NCBI GenBank assembly: GCA_947475065.1
Contig: CANJLB010000005.1
Coordinates: 1-64,000, forward strand
Reading direction: 5' to 3'
DNA length: 64,000 nucleotides
Source: Opitutia bacterium
Lineage (GTDB): Bacteria; Verrucomicrobiota; Verrucomicrobiia; Opitutales; Opitutaceae
Position 1 is the stretch's first letter; the number at the start of each line of letters is the position of its first letter. The position numbers and the translations under genes are program-made. The notes beneath the pieces were generated by a model, which was not told where the DNA came from, did not search any database, and worked only from the letters and a program-made list of their open reading frames with translations. This document shows, one piece after another, positions 1-7,729 of this stretch.

Positions 1-2
1 AC

Positions 3-578
3 GCCATCGCAGAGATCGGCGTTAGCCGCGGCACGCTCTTCAACTGGTTCAAGCGCGCCAGCCCGCCGCCTGGCCCCGAAAAGGTGAAAAAACTGCGCGC
101 CTGGCTGGGGGACGAGGCGGAGTGGATTTTGAACGGTGTGTCTAAAAAGTTTCCGGCCTCGGACGGCCGCATCGTCCAAATTACCGAAAAACTCCGCCCC
201 ATCCCCATCGTCTCTTTTGCCCACGCCGGCGAGGCCGCCACCTACGAGCAGCTCGCCGCCCATGAGCAGGAGCAGATGTTCACCGCCTCCAGCGATCCCA
301 AGGCCATCGCCATCATCGTCGAGGGCGACTGCATGTCGCCCAAGATCGAGCCGGGCGACCGGGTCGTGCTCAACCCCAGCCGCCTGCCCCGCAACGGCCA
401 GCCCTGCGTGACTAAGCTCCGCAACGACGGCGTCATCATCCGCCTGTATCACCGGGAGGATGCCAAAACCATCCGCCTGATCTCGCTCAACCCCACCCTC
501 TACCCCGACACCGTGCTGAAGAGCAGCGAGTATCGCTGGTGCTGGCCCGTCGAGGAGCTGGTGCGGAAAAAATTCTGA
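3..578 (+). CDS. S24/LexA-like phage repressor-type regulator, 5' end cut by window
   Basis: The frame is open from base 3, so the gene starts left of the window; a GTG at 84 is internal. The first visible residues (AIAEIGVSRGTLFNWFKRA) read as the recognition helix of a helix-turn-helix DNA-binding domain. The C-terminal half matches the S24 peptidase fold of LexA/CI-type repressors (IIVEGDCMSPKIEPGDRVVL, around nt 315-375). In active family members the second residue of the 'SM' motif region is a catalytic Ser; here the codon at 330-332 gives Cys (GDCMSP). The position where a catalytic Lys is expected appears to be Arg at 441-443 (IIRLYH). Self-cleavage may therefore be lost, or the Cys may act as nucleophile. 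Likely a prophage or island regulator; family call is firm, target unknown. Confidence 0.75.
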   Translation, partial: AIAEIGVSRGTLFNWFKRASPPPGPEKVKKLRAWLGDEAEWILNGVSKKFPASDGRIVQITEKLRPIPIVSFAHAGEAATYEQLAAHEQEQMFTASSDPKAIAIIVEGDCMSPKIEPGDRVVLNPSRLPRNGQPCVTKLRNDGVIIRLYHREDAKTIRLISLNPTLYPDTVLKSSEYRWCWPVEELVRKKF

Positions 579-583
579 CCGCC

Positions 584-877
584 ATGAAAACGCTCCTCAC
601 CTTTTTTGCCGTTGCCTGCCTGGTCGCCGCCGGCGCGCTGTTTTTTTCAGCCCGCAGCATTTTGGATCAGCTCCTGGCCGGCCTGTTGTTCGTGAGCTTC
701 GTTGTTCTGGCGGTGGGCGCGGCTGTCATCGGCCGGGACAAGCAGGAGGCCAACGACCAGCCAGCGGCGGCCGACCCGCTTGACCGAAAGGTCGGCACGG
801 CGAAAGGCACCGTGTTCCTGCTGGGCGTCGCGCTGCTCTGCGGCTCGGCGATCTGTGTGGCGTTGTATTTCGCCTGA
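584..877 (+). CDS. Small membrane protein, unknown function
   Basis: Encodes 97 residues. The ATG at 584 lies five bases after the stop of the S24-type gene and is followed by a hydrophobic N-terminus (MKTLLTFFAVACLVAAGALF), so it is preferred over an in-frame start at 539 that would overlap the upstream gene. Three hydrophobic stretches of about 18-20 residues are visible, at roughly 3-20, 27-47 and 77-96, with a polar loop (RDKQEANDQ...) between the second and third. I recognise no family. Close spacing with the regulator upstream and the PLD-type gene 12 bases downstream suggests a shared transcript. Confidence 0.6.
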   Translation: MKTLLTFFAVACLVAAGALFFSARSILDQLLAGLLFVSFVVLAVGAAVIGRDKQEANDQPAAADPLDRKVGTAKGTVFLLGVALLCGSAICVALYFA

Positions 878-889
878 GTTCTTCCACCC

Positions 890-1456
890 ATGCCCCGCCG
901 CGCCACGCTCCCGCTCCTGTTCGCCGCTGCCCTCGCGGCGCTCGGCGGAGTCGCGTTTAACGTCACGCGCCCTGCCGCCGTTCCCGCTCCTGCTCCGTCC
1001 GCATCCATCGCGCTCCCGCCGGTCGAGGTCTATTTTTCTCCGCGCGGCGGCGCGACCGCCGCCGTCGTGCGCGAGATCTCGGCGGCGAAAACCTCCGTTT
1101 CCGTTCTCGCCTACAGCTTCACCTCCAAGCCCATCGCCGAGGCCATCATCGCCGCGCACCGGCGCGGCGTGCGGGTCGAGGTCGTGCTTGACGAGTCCCA
1201 GCGCACCGAACGCGCCCAGGCCGACGAACTCCGCGCCGCCGGCGTCCCGCTCTGGTTCGACACCAAGCACGCCATCATGCACAACAAGGTCGTCGTGGTG
1301 GACGCGGCCGTCGTCGTCACCGGCTCGTTCAATTTCTCCGCCGCCGCCGAAAGCAGCAACGCCGAGAACCTCCTCGTCCTCCGCTCCCCCGACCTCGCCG
1401 CCCGCTACCTCGAAAACTTCCGCGCCCTCCGCGACGCCGCCGCTGTTGCCGCTTAA
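890..1456 (+). CDS. Secreted or membrane-anchored phospholipase D-type nuclease (single HKD motif)
   Basis: A 188-residue protein with an N-terminal hydrophobic signal or anchor (about residues 7-24), an Ala/Pro-rich linker (about 28-44) and one PLD-like domain. The HxKxxxxD catalytic motif is complete: His131, Lys133 and Asp138 in HNKVVVVD, followed by GSFNFS with the usual Gly-Ser-x-Asn. One HKD motif in a protein this short is typical of Nuc/BfiI-type nucleases, which dimerise to form the active site; two-motif PLD enzymes are about 500 residues. Likely a periplasmic or surface nonspecific endonuclease or phosphodiesterase. It follows the small membrane protein by 12 bases. Family call is firm; substrate is inference. 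Confidence 0.85.
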   Translation: MPRRATLPLLFAAALAALGGVAFNVTRPAAVPAPAPSASIALPPVEVYFSPRGGATAAVVREISAAKTSVSVLAYSFTSKPIAEAIIAAHRRGVRVEVVLDESQRTERAQADELRAAGVPLWFDTKHAIMHNKVVVVDAAVVVTGSFNFSAAAESSNAENLLVLRSPDLAARYLENFRALRDAAAVAA

Positions 1457-1623
1457 TTCTACTTCTACACCGCCGGTCGCCTCACATCAATTCACGACTG
1501 AATCCGAACGGCACCGCCAATTGCTATTCCCCTCACCCACTAAATCTATTGCTCCCGCCGGACACACAACCCGCTTCTACCGCGTCTGCTGTCGTGGCAA
1601 GTGGAACTAAAAAGCAAAACATT

Positions 1624-3387
1624 ATGAAAATAACATCCGTCGAGTTCGCGTTCATCAAGGCATTCAAGACTCTTCGATTCGACCTCGAAAAGACCTCAGT
1701 GCTAATCGGCCAGAATGACCACGGCAAGTCATCGATTCTCAAGGCGATTGACATCGTCCTAAATCAACTGGACGAGACGACGCTTAAGCTCGGTGCGCTA
1801 CATCCCGATCTTGCCGAGCGCCTCTTGCCAATCTTCTCGGTTAACGCCAAAGCCCGCCGGATCACACTCAACTACGATGATAATGGGGTTGAAAAACAGT
1901 TGTTTGTTACGGTTCGATCCGATTTGACGTTCACTGTCTTGGAGAAGATAGAGCGCAACGCGATAACTACCCAGGCCGCTTTGGACGCGTTAAAGAAACT
2001 CCGAGAGCAAAACAGGTTCGTTCTTATTCCTGCTCTTCGAGATGCTTCCTCTGCGCAGTTCCAAGAACTATTTTCGCGGATGCTACGCGAGCATGGACTG
2101 TCCCAAATGATTCCGCAGAAGGCCGGCGGGACACCAAAGGAATATCGCACATTAAAGGAAATCCGAGACAGCATCACAAACACAATAAAACCCTACGTGA
2201 ATGAAAAGCTCCTGCCGCAGATTCAGAAGAACTTCGGTTTTACGACGCAGCACAAATTGGGTCTTAAATTCAACGTAGATGTTCAGCAGATCGGTGAATG
2301 GATTCTAAACAACCTCCAACTTGGCTTTCAACTCTCCACGGACGAGAACGTGACGTTGTCCCTTTCTGAGGCGGGTTCGGGAGTGCAAAGCGGTGTCCTC
2401 CTTGCGCTGCACCGCCTGGAACAGCGAGCAGCAGAGAATCCAGGTATTCAATTCATACTTGCCGTAGAAGAGCCGGAGGCCTTTCTCCATCCACAAAAGC
2501 AAAAAGAACTTTACCAGAATGTGCTCGCGGCTCAATCCGCCAACCTCCGGGTAATCGTGACAACTCACAGTCCCTACATAGTTGCCGAAACACCTTTCAC
2601 CCGGTTGGGTTTAGTGAGGAAAGATGGCGAGCATTCGTCTCTGCACATTCCCGAAATTAAGTCAACGAGTGACGCAGAGACATTCGATGCATTCAGCTCA
2701 GAAGTAAATAACTTGTTGTTCTTCGCGGATAAAGTGATCCTGGTCGAAGGCGAGTCTGACCAGCGCGTAATCAAGTTGCTTCTTGAAAAGAAGCTCGGGC
2801 CTCAAGCGCACCGATACTCTGTGGTTTCTGCCGGAGGTAACAGAAATTTCTCACCGTTCTTAAGAATGATACGAGCATGGAACACCGCAAATATTCCGCA
2901 CCTGGTCGTAACGGACTTTGACTCACTGATAGCCGATGCCGGCCGACCGATTCTGCGAGGTGCAAAGGACGCCGGTTATTCGCACCTTTCACAGCAGGCT
3001 GTCATGACCAGCGTCGACTCGGCAGTGGACAAGACAGAGACCGAGTTCATCGCTGCTGCTGCCACCAGCGAAAAATATTTCAAAGACGCAGGCTTGAACG
3101 TCTTCGTGTTTACATCGGATTTAGAGTTCTCGTTGATTACCGATCACAATAAAGACGCTGCGGCGAAAATACTGACGGAAGAAAGTGCCACTGGAAACAA
3201 TTATAGCACGGGTTACAGTTTGATCGACTTGAAGAAGCACATTGGCAGTAAGGGAGTTCCCTTGAACGCCCTTGCTGATCCGAAGTTCAAAAAGCCTTTC
3301 ATACATCGGAAAATCGCTGACACGATTGATCTGAAACAAGCGCACCCCGATTTGATCCGACTTTTGGATATGATCGAGAAACTGTAA
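1624..3387 (+). CDS. OLD-family AAA-TOPRIM endonuclease
   Basis: A 587-residue protein with an N-terminal ABC/AAA-type ATPase split by insertion and a C-terminal TOPRIM nuclease domain, the layout of class 1 OLD (overcoming lysogenization defect) proteins used in phage defence. Visible motifs: Walker A GQNDHGKSS at residues 29-37, a signature-like LSEAGSGVQSG, Walker B LAVEEPEAFLHP near 280, the VTTHSPY switch, then TOPRIM ILVEGESDQ near 372 and the DxD pair VVTDFDS near 431, plus SDLEFSL as seen in OLD proteins. ATG 1624 is chosen because it opens directly into the beta strand preceding the P-loop (MKITSVEF). Base composition is clearly lower in GC than flanking genes, suggesting transfer. 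It converges on the restriction enzyme gene 55 bases away. Confidence 0.9.
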   Translation: MKITSVEFAFIKAFKTLRFDLEKTSVLIGQNDHGKSSILKAIDIVLNQLDETTLKLGALHPDLAERLLPIFSVNAKARRITLNYDDNGVEKQLFVTVRSDLTFTVLEKIERNAITTQAALDALKKLREQNRFVLIPALRDASSAQFQELFSRMLREHGLSQMIPQKAGGTPKEYRTLKEIRDSITNTIKPYVNEKLLPQIQKNFGFTTQHKLGLKFNVDVQQIGEWILNNLQLGFQLSTDENVTLSLSEAGSGVQSGVLLALHRLEQRAAENPGIQFILAVEEPEAFLHPQKQKELYQNVLAAQSANLRVIVTTHSPYIVAETPFTRLGLVRKDGEHSSLHIPEIKSTSDAETFDAFSSEVNNLLFFADKVILVEGESDQRVIKLLLEKKLGPQAHRYSVVSAGGNRNFSPFLRMIRAWNTANIPHLVVTDFDSLIADAGRPILRGAKDAGYSHLSQQAVMTSVDSAVDKTETEFIAAAATSEKYFKDAGLNVFVFTSDLEFSLITDHNKDAAAKILTEESATGNNYSTGYSLIDLKKHIGSKGVPLNALADPKFKKPFIHRKIADTIDLKQAHPDLIRLLDMIEKL

Positions 3388-3442
3388 CCCCCTGGTCTGT
3401 CCGCCGGCGAGATCGCACCCTGCGAGCCCCGGTGTATATGGC

Positions 3443-4549
3443 CTACGATGAATACTCCGCAGCAATAGCGGTCGAGGTTTCCTCCTCAGCCAACCAGAAG
3501 GCGTCGGCTTTGATCTTGTCGTAGCCCCGCGCAGACATGAAGGGAGAGATCGTGTTGATTTGCGGGAACTCGGCCTTGAATCCGGCGACCAAGTTTCCCA
3601 GCAACGGTGCGGCCAGCTGCGGCGCAAATTTCCCCCGAAGGCACCGTTCATACCACGCAATCAAGTCCGACTCGCGAACGATGCCCCGGATACGGCGTCC
3701 CCAGCCGATTTGTCGCACAATAGTCTGAATCACGTCGGCGTGAGAGTCCCGGCAAACCACCACGATGTGATCGCTTTCAACCTGATCCACGATCATGCGC
3801 GCGAGGGTTGAATCCAGCGTGAGATGCTTCACCTGGACAGCGGGGCCAAAGTTCGCCCACATATCCAGCCCCCTGTCCGCCGCGTTCGTAACCCCGACGC
3901 GAAAAATATGGGCTTCCATCTCGCTTTCGGGTTTGGCGACGGAGAGGCCCAGCAAGACCTTGGCCAAATCTTCAAACTCGCGCAACAGCTCTGCGCTTTC
4001 AGGCGGAACAGATACTTTGACGGTTGCCCGTAGGGAGGTGACAACTGTTTCGAACAGGCTATGGGCCACGATCTCGTAGGCCTTGTCGATGCTCCTCTTT
4101 ATGCCGGCACTTGTCTCGAAGAGGTCGAGCAGGTCTTGCAGCCTGAAAGTTTTCGGGTCGGCGATATTGGTCAGGGCCATCAAATCGCCAACGGTGCCCT
4201 GGCGCTGCTGGAAGCGCAGATAAATGTAGCACTCAACTCCGCCAGCAGTGCGCTTATTTTCGGCGTCAAGCACGGACAGATAGTTTGGCGGCATGGCCGT
4301 AGGATTCCAGATGTCGTGCTGATAGCGCGCCGAGGAGGTGGAGTGCTTGGACAGCAGCAGCTCGGTTACTTCATCCCGCCATGCGCAAGAAGGGTTCTGA
4401 TAGGTCCTACTGTCCATGATGTCGACGTCCTTGGTCAGTCTCGAACGCCGCAGAACCTCTGCGATCTGGATAGGTTTGTAGAGGTCAACGCGAGCTTTCG
4501 CGATGATTGAGTCTAGGCGCGCTTTGGCTTGTTGGGGTGTTATGGGCAT
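3443..4549 (-). CDS. Type II restriction endonuclease, HaeII-like
   Basis: A 368-residue protein. Its N-terminus (LYKPIQIAEVLRRSR) and the conserved block YQNPSCAWRDEVTELLL with STSSARYQ resemble what I remember of the HaeII family (RE_HaeII), whose members are about 350 residues and cut RGCGCY; this is recollection rather than a search result. The identification is strengthened by position: its start codon overlaps the last 10 bases of a cytosine-C5 methyltransferase gene on the same strand, so the two are translationally coupled, methyltransferase first. Composition is lower in GC than the host. Specificity RGCGCY is an inference from family membership. Alternative: another type II enzyme paired with a C5 methyltransferase. 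Confidence 0.75.
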   Translation of the reverse strand: MPITPQQAKARLDSIIAKARVDLYKPIQIAEVLRRSRLTKDVDIMDSRTYQNPSCAWRDEVTELLLSKHSTSSARYQHDIWNPTAMPPNYLSVLDAENKRTAGGVECYIYLRFQQRQGTVGDLMALTNIADPKTFRLQDLLDLFETSAGIKRSIDKAYEIVAHSLFETVVTSLRATVKVSVPPESAELLREFEDLAKVLLGLSVAKPESEMEAHIFRVGVTNAADRGLDMWANFGPAVQVKHLTLDSTLARMIVDQVESDHIVVVCRDSHADVIQTIVRQIGWGRRIRGIVRESDLIAWYERCLRGKFAPQLAAPLLGNLVAGFKAEFPQINTISPFMSARGYDKIKADAFWLAEEETSTAIAAEYSS

Positions 4550-5691
4550 GGGGCAAGGGAGCGATTCATTCGAGATGCCGTGAGCGGCTCGCCCGCAAAA
4601 GCAAAATCAACTTGAACGAGTTTTTTTGACGGCGGAACAGCGGGCTTGTTCAGGGCATCCAAAACCGCCCCAACGACAGCGGTGACACAGGGCACGGCCA
4701 CGCTGTTTCCTGCCTGCTTCCGGGTGGCGGAGTAATCGCAGGCAATCTTGAAGGAATCGGGGAAGCCCTGGATGCGCAGCATCTCTCGCTCAGTCATGCG
4801 ACGTTCGCCGTTCACCAGCAGATAATTGTAAGATGCCCCGGCCCTCAACGCGCAAGAATACGGATACGCGCTGACATTTCCTCCCTTGTTCTCATGCCAG
4901 ACGGTAGGCTCGCGGAATTGCTGCTTGTCCGCCCTCTTAATCAGGCGGTTTTGCCGGATTCGTGCGGAAGCCCAGTATTGATCCGGCACATTTTTTTCGA
5001 GGATGGCCGAAAGCGGCCTCATGGGAATACCTCCGGCCGGCCAGCTGAACGCGCGCGGTTCCCGGAAACCAACGATGAAGATGCGCTCGCGTTTTTGGGG
5101 AACACCGAAGTTCAAAGCGTTCAGGACGCGATAATCCGCATGGTAGCCAAGTCCTTCGAGGGTCTCCATGATCCTTTCGAGGGTCTTGCCCTGATTGTGC
5201 GACCTGAGCTGTTTCACGTTTTCCAGAACGAAGGCGCGCGGGGTTTTCGTCTGCAAAATTCGCGCGATGTCAAAAAAGAGGGTGCCACGCGCATCCTCAA
5301 ATCCCTTCCGGTCACCGATGATGCTGAAAGCTTGGCAAGGAAAACCGCCGAGGAGCAGATCGTGATCGGGAACGGCAGAGGCCAAAACTTTGGTGATGTC
5401 ACCTGTGGGCCGTTCGCCAAAATTGGCCTCATAGGCCGTTTGTGCGTCCACGTCTATGTCGCTGGAAAAAACGCACTGCCCTTCCAATCCTCGCACCTTG
5501 CATGCGGCGTTCATCGCAAAGCGGAAACCGCCAATGCCACAGAAAAGGTCGATGAATTTTAGCTTCTTCGGCAGGGCTGAGCCGTTGGCGTGGTATGGTG
5601 CCGAGCCCTCACTCACCATCGTGGGGTGCTTGCTTGTTTGCCGCTTAGGACGGCTGGGGCGTTTTGATTTTTTCGTCATCGCGATTGGCAT
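4540..5691 (-). CDS. DNA (cytosine-5)-methyltransferase of a type II restriction-modification system
   Basis: A 383-residue C5 methyltransferase. Motif I (FIDLFCGIGGFRFA, residues 46-59) binds S-adenosylmethionine; motif IV holds the catalytic Cys119 in GGFPCQAFS; motif VI is the ENV triplet in FVLENVKQL; motif VIII QKRERIFIVG and motifs IX-X (RKQAGNSVAVP) are all present in canonical order. The first ~40 residues are basic and poorly conserved, so translation could begin at the internal Met5 or Met25. The target-recognition stretch NKGGNVSAYPYSCALRAGAS resembles that of M.HaeII as I recall it, fitting the overlapping restriction gene downstream. Protects host DNA against the partner nuclease. 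Confidence 0.95.
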   Translation of the reverse strand: MPIAMTKKSKRPSRPKRQTSKHPTMVSEGSAPYHANGSALPKKLKFIDLFCGIGGFRFAMNAACKVRGLEGQCVFSSDIDVDAQTAYEANFGERPTGDITKVLASAVPDHDLLLGGFPCQAFSIIGDRKGFEDARGTLFFDIARILQTKTPRAFVLENVKQLRSHNQGKTLERIMETLEGLGYHADYRVLNALNFGVPQKRERIFIVGFREPRAFSWPAGGIPMRPLSAILEKNVPDQYWASARIRQNRLIKRADKQQFREPTVWHENKGGNVSAYPYSCALRAGASYNYLLVNGERRMTEREMLRIQGFPDSFKIACDYSATRKQAGNSVAVPCVTAVVGAVLDALNKPAVPPSKKLVQVDFAFAGEPLTASRMNRSLAPCP

Positions 5692-5806
5692 CTGGTAGAT
5701 GCAGCCAAGCTCAGTCGTATTTCAAGTGCGCAGTTTGTCCTCGGGTGGTGTGAGGCCAGAACGATGAACCACTGCGCATCGGCGCAGCAAACGATAAAAA
5801 ACCCGG

Positions 5807-5822
5807 AACGGTTCCAACCGTT
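5807..5822. promoter_or_regulatory. Short palindrome upstream of the methyltransferase gene
   Basis: A perfect 7-bp inverted repeat, AACGGTT-CC-AACCGTT, lies about 115 bases upstream of the methyltransferase start. Such sites can be operators for restriction-modification control, but no controller protein is seen next to it, so function is speculative. Confidence 0.25.
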
Positions 5823-5875
5823 GCACCCGTGGGGTAGGTGATTTTTAGGACACCCGGTAAGGTTGGCGGCACGCA

Positions 5876-6181
5876 ATGCCGCACGTCCGCAAAAGTCACG
5901 CCCAAACCGTCCGCCAGTCACGCCACAGCATTGGCGACGGCGGATGCCCGCCGCCGCACACCGTGCTGCACGGCGTGCGCGCACCTGAGCGCCAGCGCAA
6001 CGGCGACCTCGTCGTGCCGTTCGTCAACGCGGCCGGCGAAACCTACGGCCTGCGCGCGACGCGGCAAGCGTGGCTGGAGTTCGCCCGCGCGATCCTGAAG
6101 GCCACGCAGCGCGACCCCGCGCCGAGGAAACTGCCCGCCGTCCGCGCGCCCAAGCTCAAGCCCTCCGGCCGCCTGCTCTGA
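5876..6181 (+). CDS. Hypothetical protein, possibly truncated phage-type protein
   Basis: An open frame of 101 codons ending 18 bases before the next gene. The C-terminal 60 residues (from NGDLVVPFVNAAGETYGLRA through AWLEFARAILKATQ to a basic Pro/Lys-rich tail) look like real protein, with amphipathic helix character; the first ~25 residues (His/Ser/Arg-rich) look like translated non-coding sequence, so the true 5' end was probably lost when the lower-GC restriction block inserted to its left. I recognise no family. It precedes the lysis-like genes in the same orientation, which suggests it belonged to that phage-derived cluster. Confidence 0.35.
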   Translation: MPHVRKSHAQTVRQSRHSIGDGGCPPPHTVLHGVRAPERQRNGDLVVPFVNAAGETYGLRATRQAWLEFARAILKATQRDPAPRKLPAVRAPKLKPSGRLL

Positions 6182-6199
6182 CCTTTTCCCACCACCACC

Positions 6200-6715
6200 A
6201 TGCCTAAAATCAACCGCCTCCTGAAACTCGTCAGCCTCGCCGCCGTGCTCGCGCTCGGCGCGCTCACCGTCCGCACCATCGCCCACGCGCAGACCACCGC
6301 CCCCGCACCCGCTGCGGGTGCCCTGAGCAACGTCGAAGGGCCGAACAAGTCCGCAATCACGCAGCCCGCCGACACCACCGCCGGCACCGCCGGCGTCGTC
6401 AACGCCGCCCTGGCCAACGCGCAGGCGGTCGTCGGCACCAACAGCACGGTCGCCAGAATTTTCGCCGTGCTCGCGACGATCTCCGGCTTCTGCGCGCTCA
6501 CGCTCAAGCCGCTGTGGGACAAGTTTGTCTTCCCCGCGCTCCAGGCCGCCGCCAGCACGACCACCGCCGGCGGCTGGGTGCGAGACCTTCTGTCCAACCG
6601 GATTTTCAAGGCCGTCGCGTGGGCCGTGAATCTCCTGACGCACCTGAAGGTGCCGATCCTGGACAAGGACGGCGCGGCCGTCTCGCCCTCCAGCGCCGGC
6701 ACCACGCTGAAATAA
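6200..6715 (+). CDS. Signal-peptide protein with hydrophobic segment, holin-like context
   Basis: A 171-residue protein with a clear signal peptide (basic MPKINRLLKLV, hydrophobic core, cleavage likely after AHA near residue 29), an Ala/Pro/Thr-rich spacer, and one long hydrophobic segment around residues 92-112 (VARIFAVLATISGFCALTL), followed by an amphipathic tail. No family is recognised. It is followed after 7 bases by a coiled-coil protein and an overlapping lipoprotein, an order like holin-Rz-Rz1 lysis cassettes, so a role in envelope disruption or a phage membrane function is possible. That role is inference from context only. Confidence 0.55.
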   Translation: MPKINRLLKLVSLAAVLALGALTVRTIAHAQTTAPAPAAGALSNVEGPNKSAITQPADTTAGTAGVVNAALANAQAVVGTNSTVARIFAVLATISGFCALTLKPLWDKFVFPALQAAASTTTAGGWVRDLLSNRIFKAVAWAVNLLTHLKVPILDKDGAAVSPSSAGTTLK

Positions 6716-6722
6716 ATCCGCC

Positions 6723-7133
6723 GTGATCCGAGACCTCATCCTCACGCTGCGCCTCTGGCTCCAAATCAAGGCGCAGCGCGAGCACTACGACCTCCAACGC
6801 CAGATCGAAGCCGACATCGAAACCGATGAAAATAAAATCTCCGCACTCCGCGCTTCTGCTGATCCTGCTGACCAGCTCGCTGCTGACCGGCTGCGCGACC
6901 GGATCGTCCGCGCCCAAGGCATCGCTGCAAATCTACCAGCCACGGGCGCTCCAGCTCCGGGCGGGAGTGCCGGTGCCAACCCCGCAGGGAATCTTACGCA
7001 GCCCCTTACGCAGCCCCTGCCGCCAAGCCAATCATCATCCATCCAGTTGCCGTCAGCATTCATTACGAGGCGGAGAGGCAGGCACGAGAGTAGGCATAAA
7101 GAGGTGGGGATAAAAACCGCGTCGCGCACATGA
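6723..7133 (+). CDS. Small helical protein, Rz-like position (i-spanin candidate)
   Basis: Starts at GTG 6723, seven bases after the preceding stop. Residues 1-70 are strongly helical and charged (LRLWLQIKAQREHYDLQRQI... through AADRLRDRIVRAQG), as in a coiled coil; the N-terminal hydrophobic stretch is short, so a membrane anchor is doubtful. From about residue 80 onward it becomes Pro/Gln/Ser-rich with a basic tail and looks unlike a selected protein, consistent with damage downstream of a 12-bp tandem duplication at 6993-7016. A lipoprotein frame starts inside it at 6826. The architecture recalls Rz with embedded Rz1. Real gene likely, intact gene uncertain. Confidence 0.45.
   Translation: MIRDLILTLRLWLQIKAQREHYDLQRQIEADIETDENKISALRASADPADQLAADRLRDRIVRAQGIAANLPATGAPAPGGSAGANPAGNLTQPLTQPLPPSQSSSIQLPSAFITRRRGRHESRHKEVGIKTASRT
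6826..7093 (+). pseudogene. Embedded lipoprotein (Rz1-like position), apparently frameshifted
   Basis: Begins at ATG 6826 in a different frame from the gene around it. The product opens with a textbook lipoprotein signal (MKIKSPHSALLLILLTSSLL then TGCATG, lipobox Leu-Thr-Gly-Cys) and a segment LQIYQPRALQLRAGVPVPTP that reads as real protein. Uninterrupted, the frame runs to 7113 through Arg/Ser/His-rich sequence. If one base near 6994 is dropped, the frame instead continues as YAAPYAAPAAKPIIIHPVAV and ...SIHYEAERQARE to a stop at 7091-7093, which looks far more protein-like. The shift coincides with a 12-bp tandem duplication (6993-7016). Probably a single-base frameshift, real or a sequencing error. 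Confidence 0.5.
6993..7016. repeat. 12-bp perfect tandem duplication
   Basis: The unit CTTACGCAGCCC occurs twice in direct succession. It sits exactly where both overlapping reading frames lose protein-like character, marking a likely slippage or deletion scar. Confidence 0.8.
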
Positions 7134-7161
7134 CCGGAATTTCGCCCACGCCCTTCCGCGC

Positions 7162-7335
7162 TTGACGGCACTGGCCGCGCTGCGCGCCGCACTGGCCCTC
7201 GCCCAGGCCTGCCGCCCGCAGGAGGCAGAGGCGGCGCTGCGGATGGCGGTGGCGCGCGACCCGAATTTCGACCGGGCGTGGTATAACCTGGGGCTGCTGC
7301 TCGCACAGGGAGTGGTCGCCGGGGGTCATGCGTGA
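7162..7335 (+). pseudogene. C-terminal fragment of a TPR-repeat protein
   Basis: A 57-residue open stretch without a convincing start contains one clear tetratricopeptide unit (AEAALRMAVARDPNFDRAWY then NLGLLLAQ) and the preceding helix (ALRAALALAQACRPQE). TPR units normally occur in tandem in much longer proteins, so this is the tail of a gene whose body has been lost, ending 126 bases before the tRNA gene. It probably represents host sequence or cargo cut at the island boundary. Confidence 0.6.
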
Positions 7336-7460
7336 ACTCTCGACGTATTGCCCGCAACGGCCCTCCCCCCGGCTTTCCACACGCCGGCACCCCCGCATTC
7401 TTAAACGTCTGCGAATTCTTCCAAAACCTGACGGGAATTTACAATGGGCAAATCTCAAAG

Positions 7461-7550
7461 TGGCGGAGAGGGAGGGATTCGAACCCCCGGAACCCTTGCG
7501 GGCTCACCTGATTTCGAGTCAGGCGCGTTAGACCACTCTGCCACCTCTCC
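7461..7550 (-). tRNA. tRNA-Ser (anticodon CGA), CCA encoded
   Basis: On the minus strand the acceptor stem GGAGAGG (7550-7544) pairs with CCTCTCC ending at 7465, followed by a G discriminator and an encoded CCA (7463-7461). The anticodon loop is CTCGAAA flanked by a CTGA/TCAG stem, giving CGA, which reads UCG serine codons. A long variable arm (GAGCCCGCAAGGGTTC) typical of class II serine tRNAs and a TTCGAAT T-loop are present. The accessory region lies on the side of the 3' end, the usual side for integrase-mediated insertion. Confidence 0.95.
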
Positions 7551-7729
7551 GTCGGCGAAAGGGGCACTGTGCCGCCCGCTTCGTAAAACGAAAGCCTAAA
7601 TTGCCGCCTTTCCTCTCGACAACCCCTCGGCGCTTCCGCCCCTTCGCATCTTCGCGCTTCATCCGAACTCCGCGTTGAATTCCTTCCGGTTTTCCCCAGT
7701 TCTGGCTCTGTGTCCTCTGTGACTGTGGT

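Noticed and set aside
3388-3442. Spacer between convergent OLD and restriction genes considered as a bidirectional terminator
   Set aside because: No convincing inverted repeat with T-runs could be found in the 55 bases.
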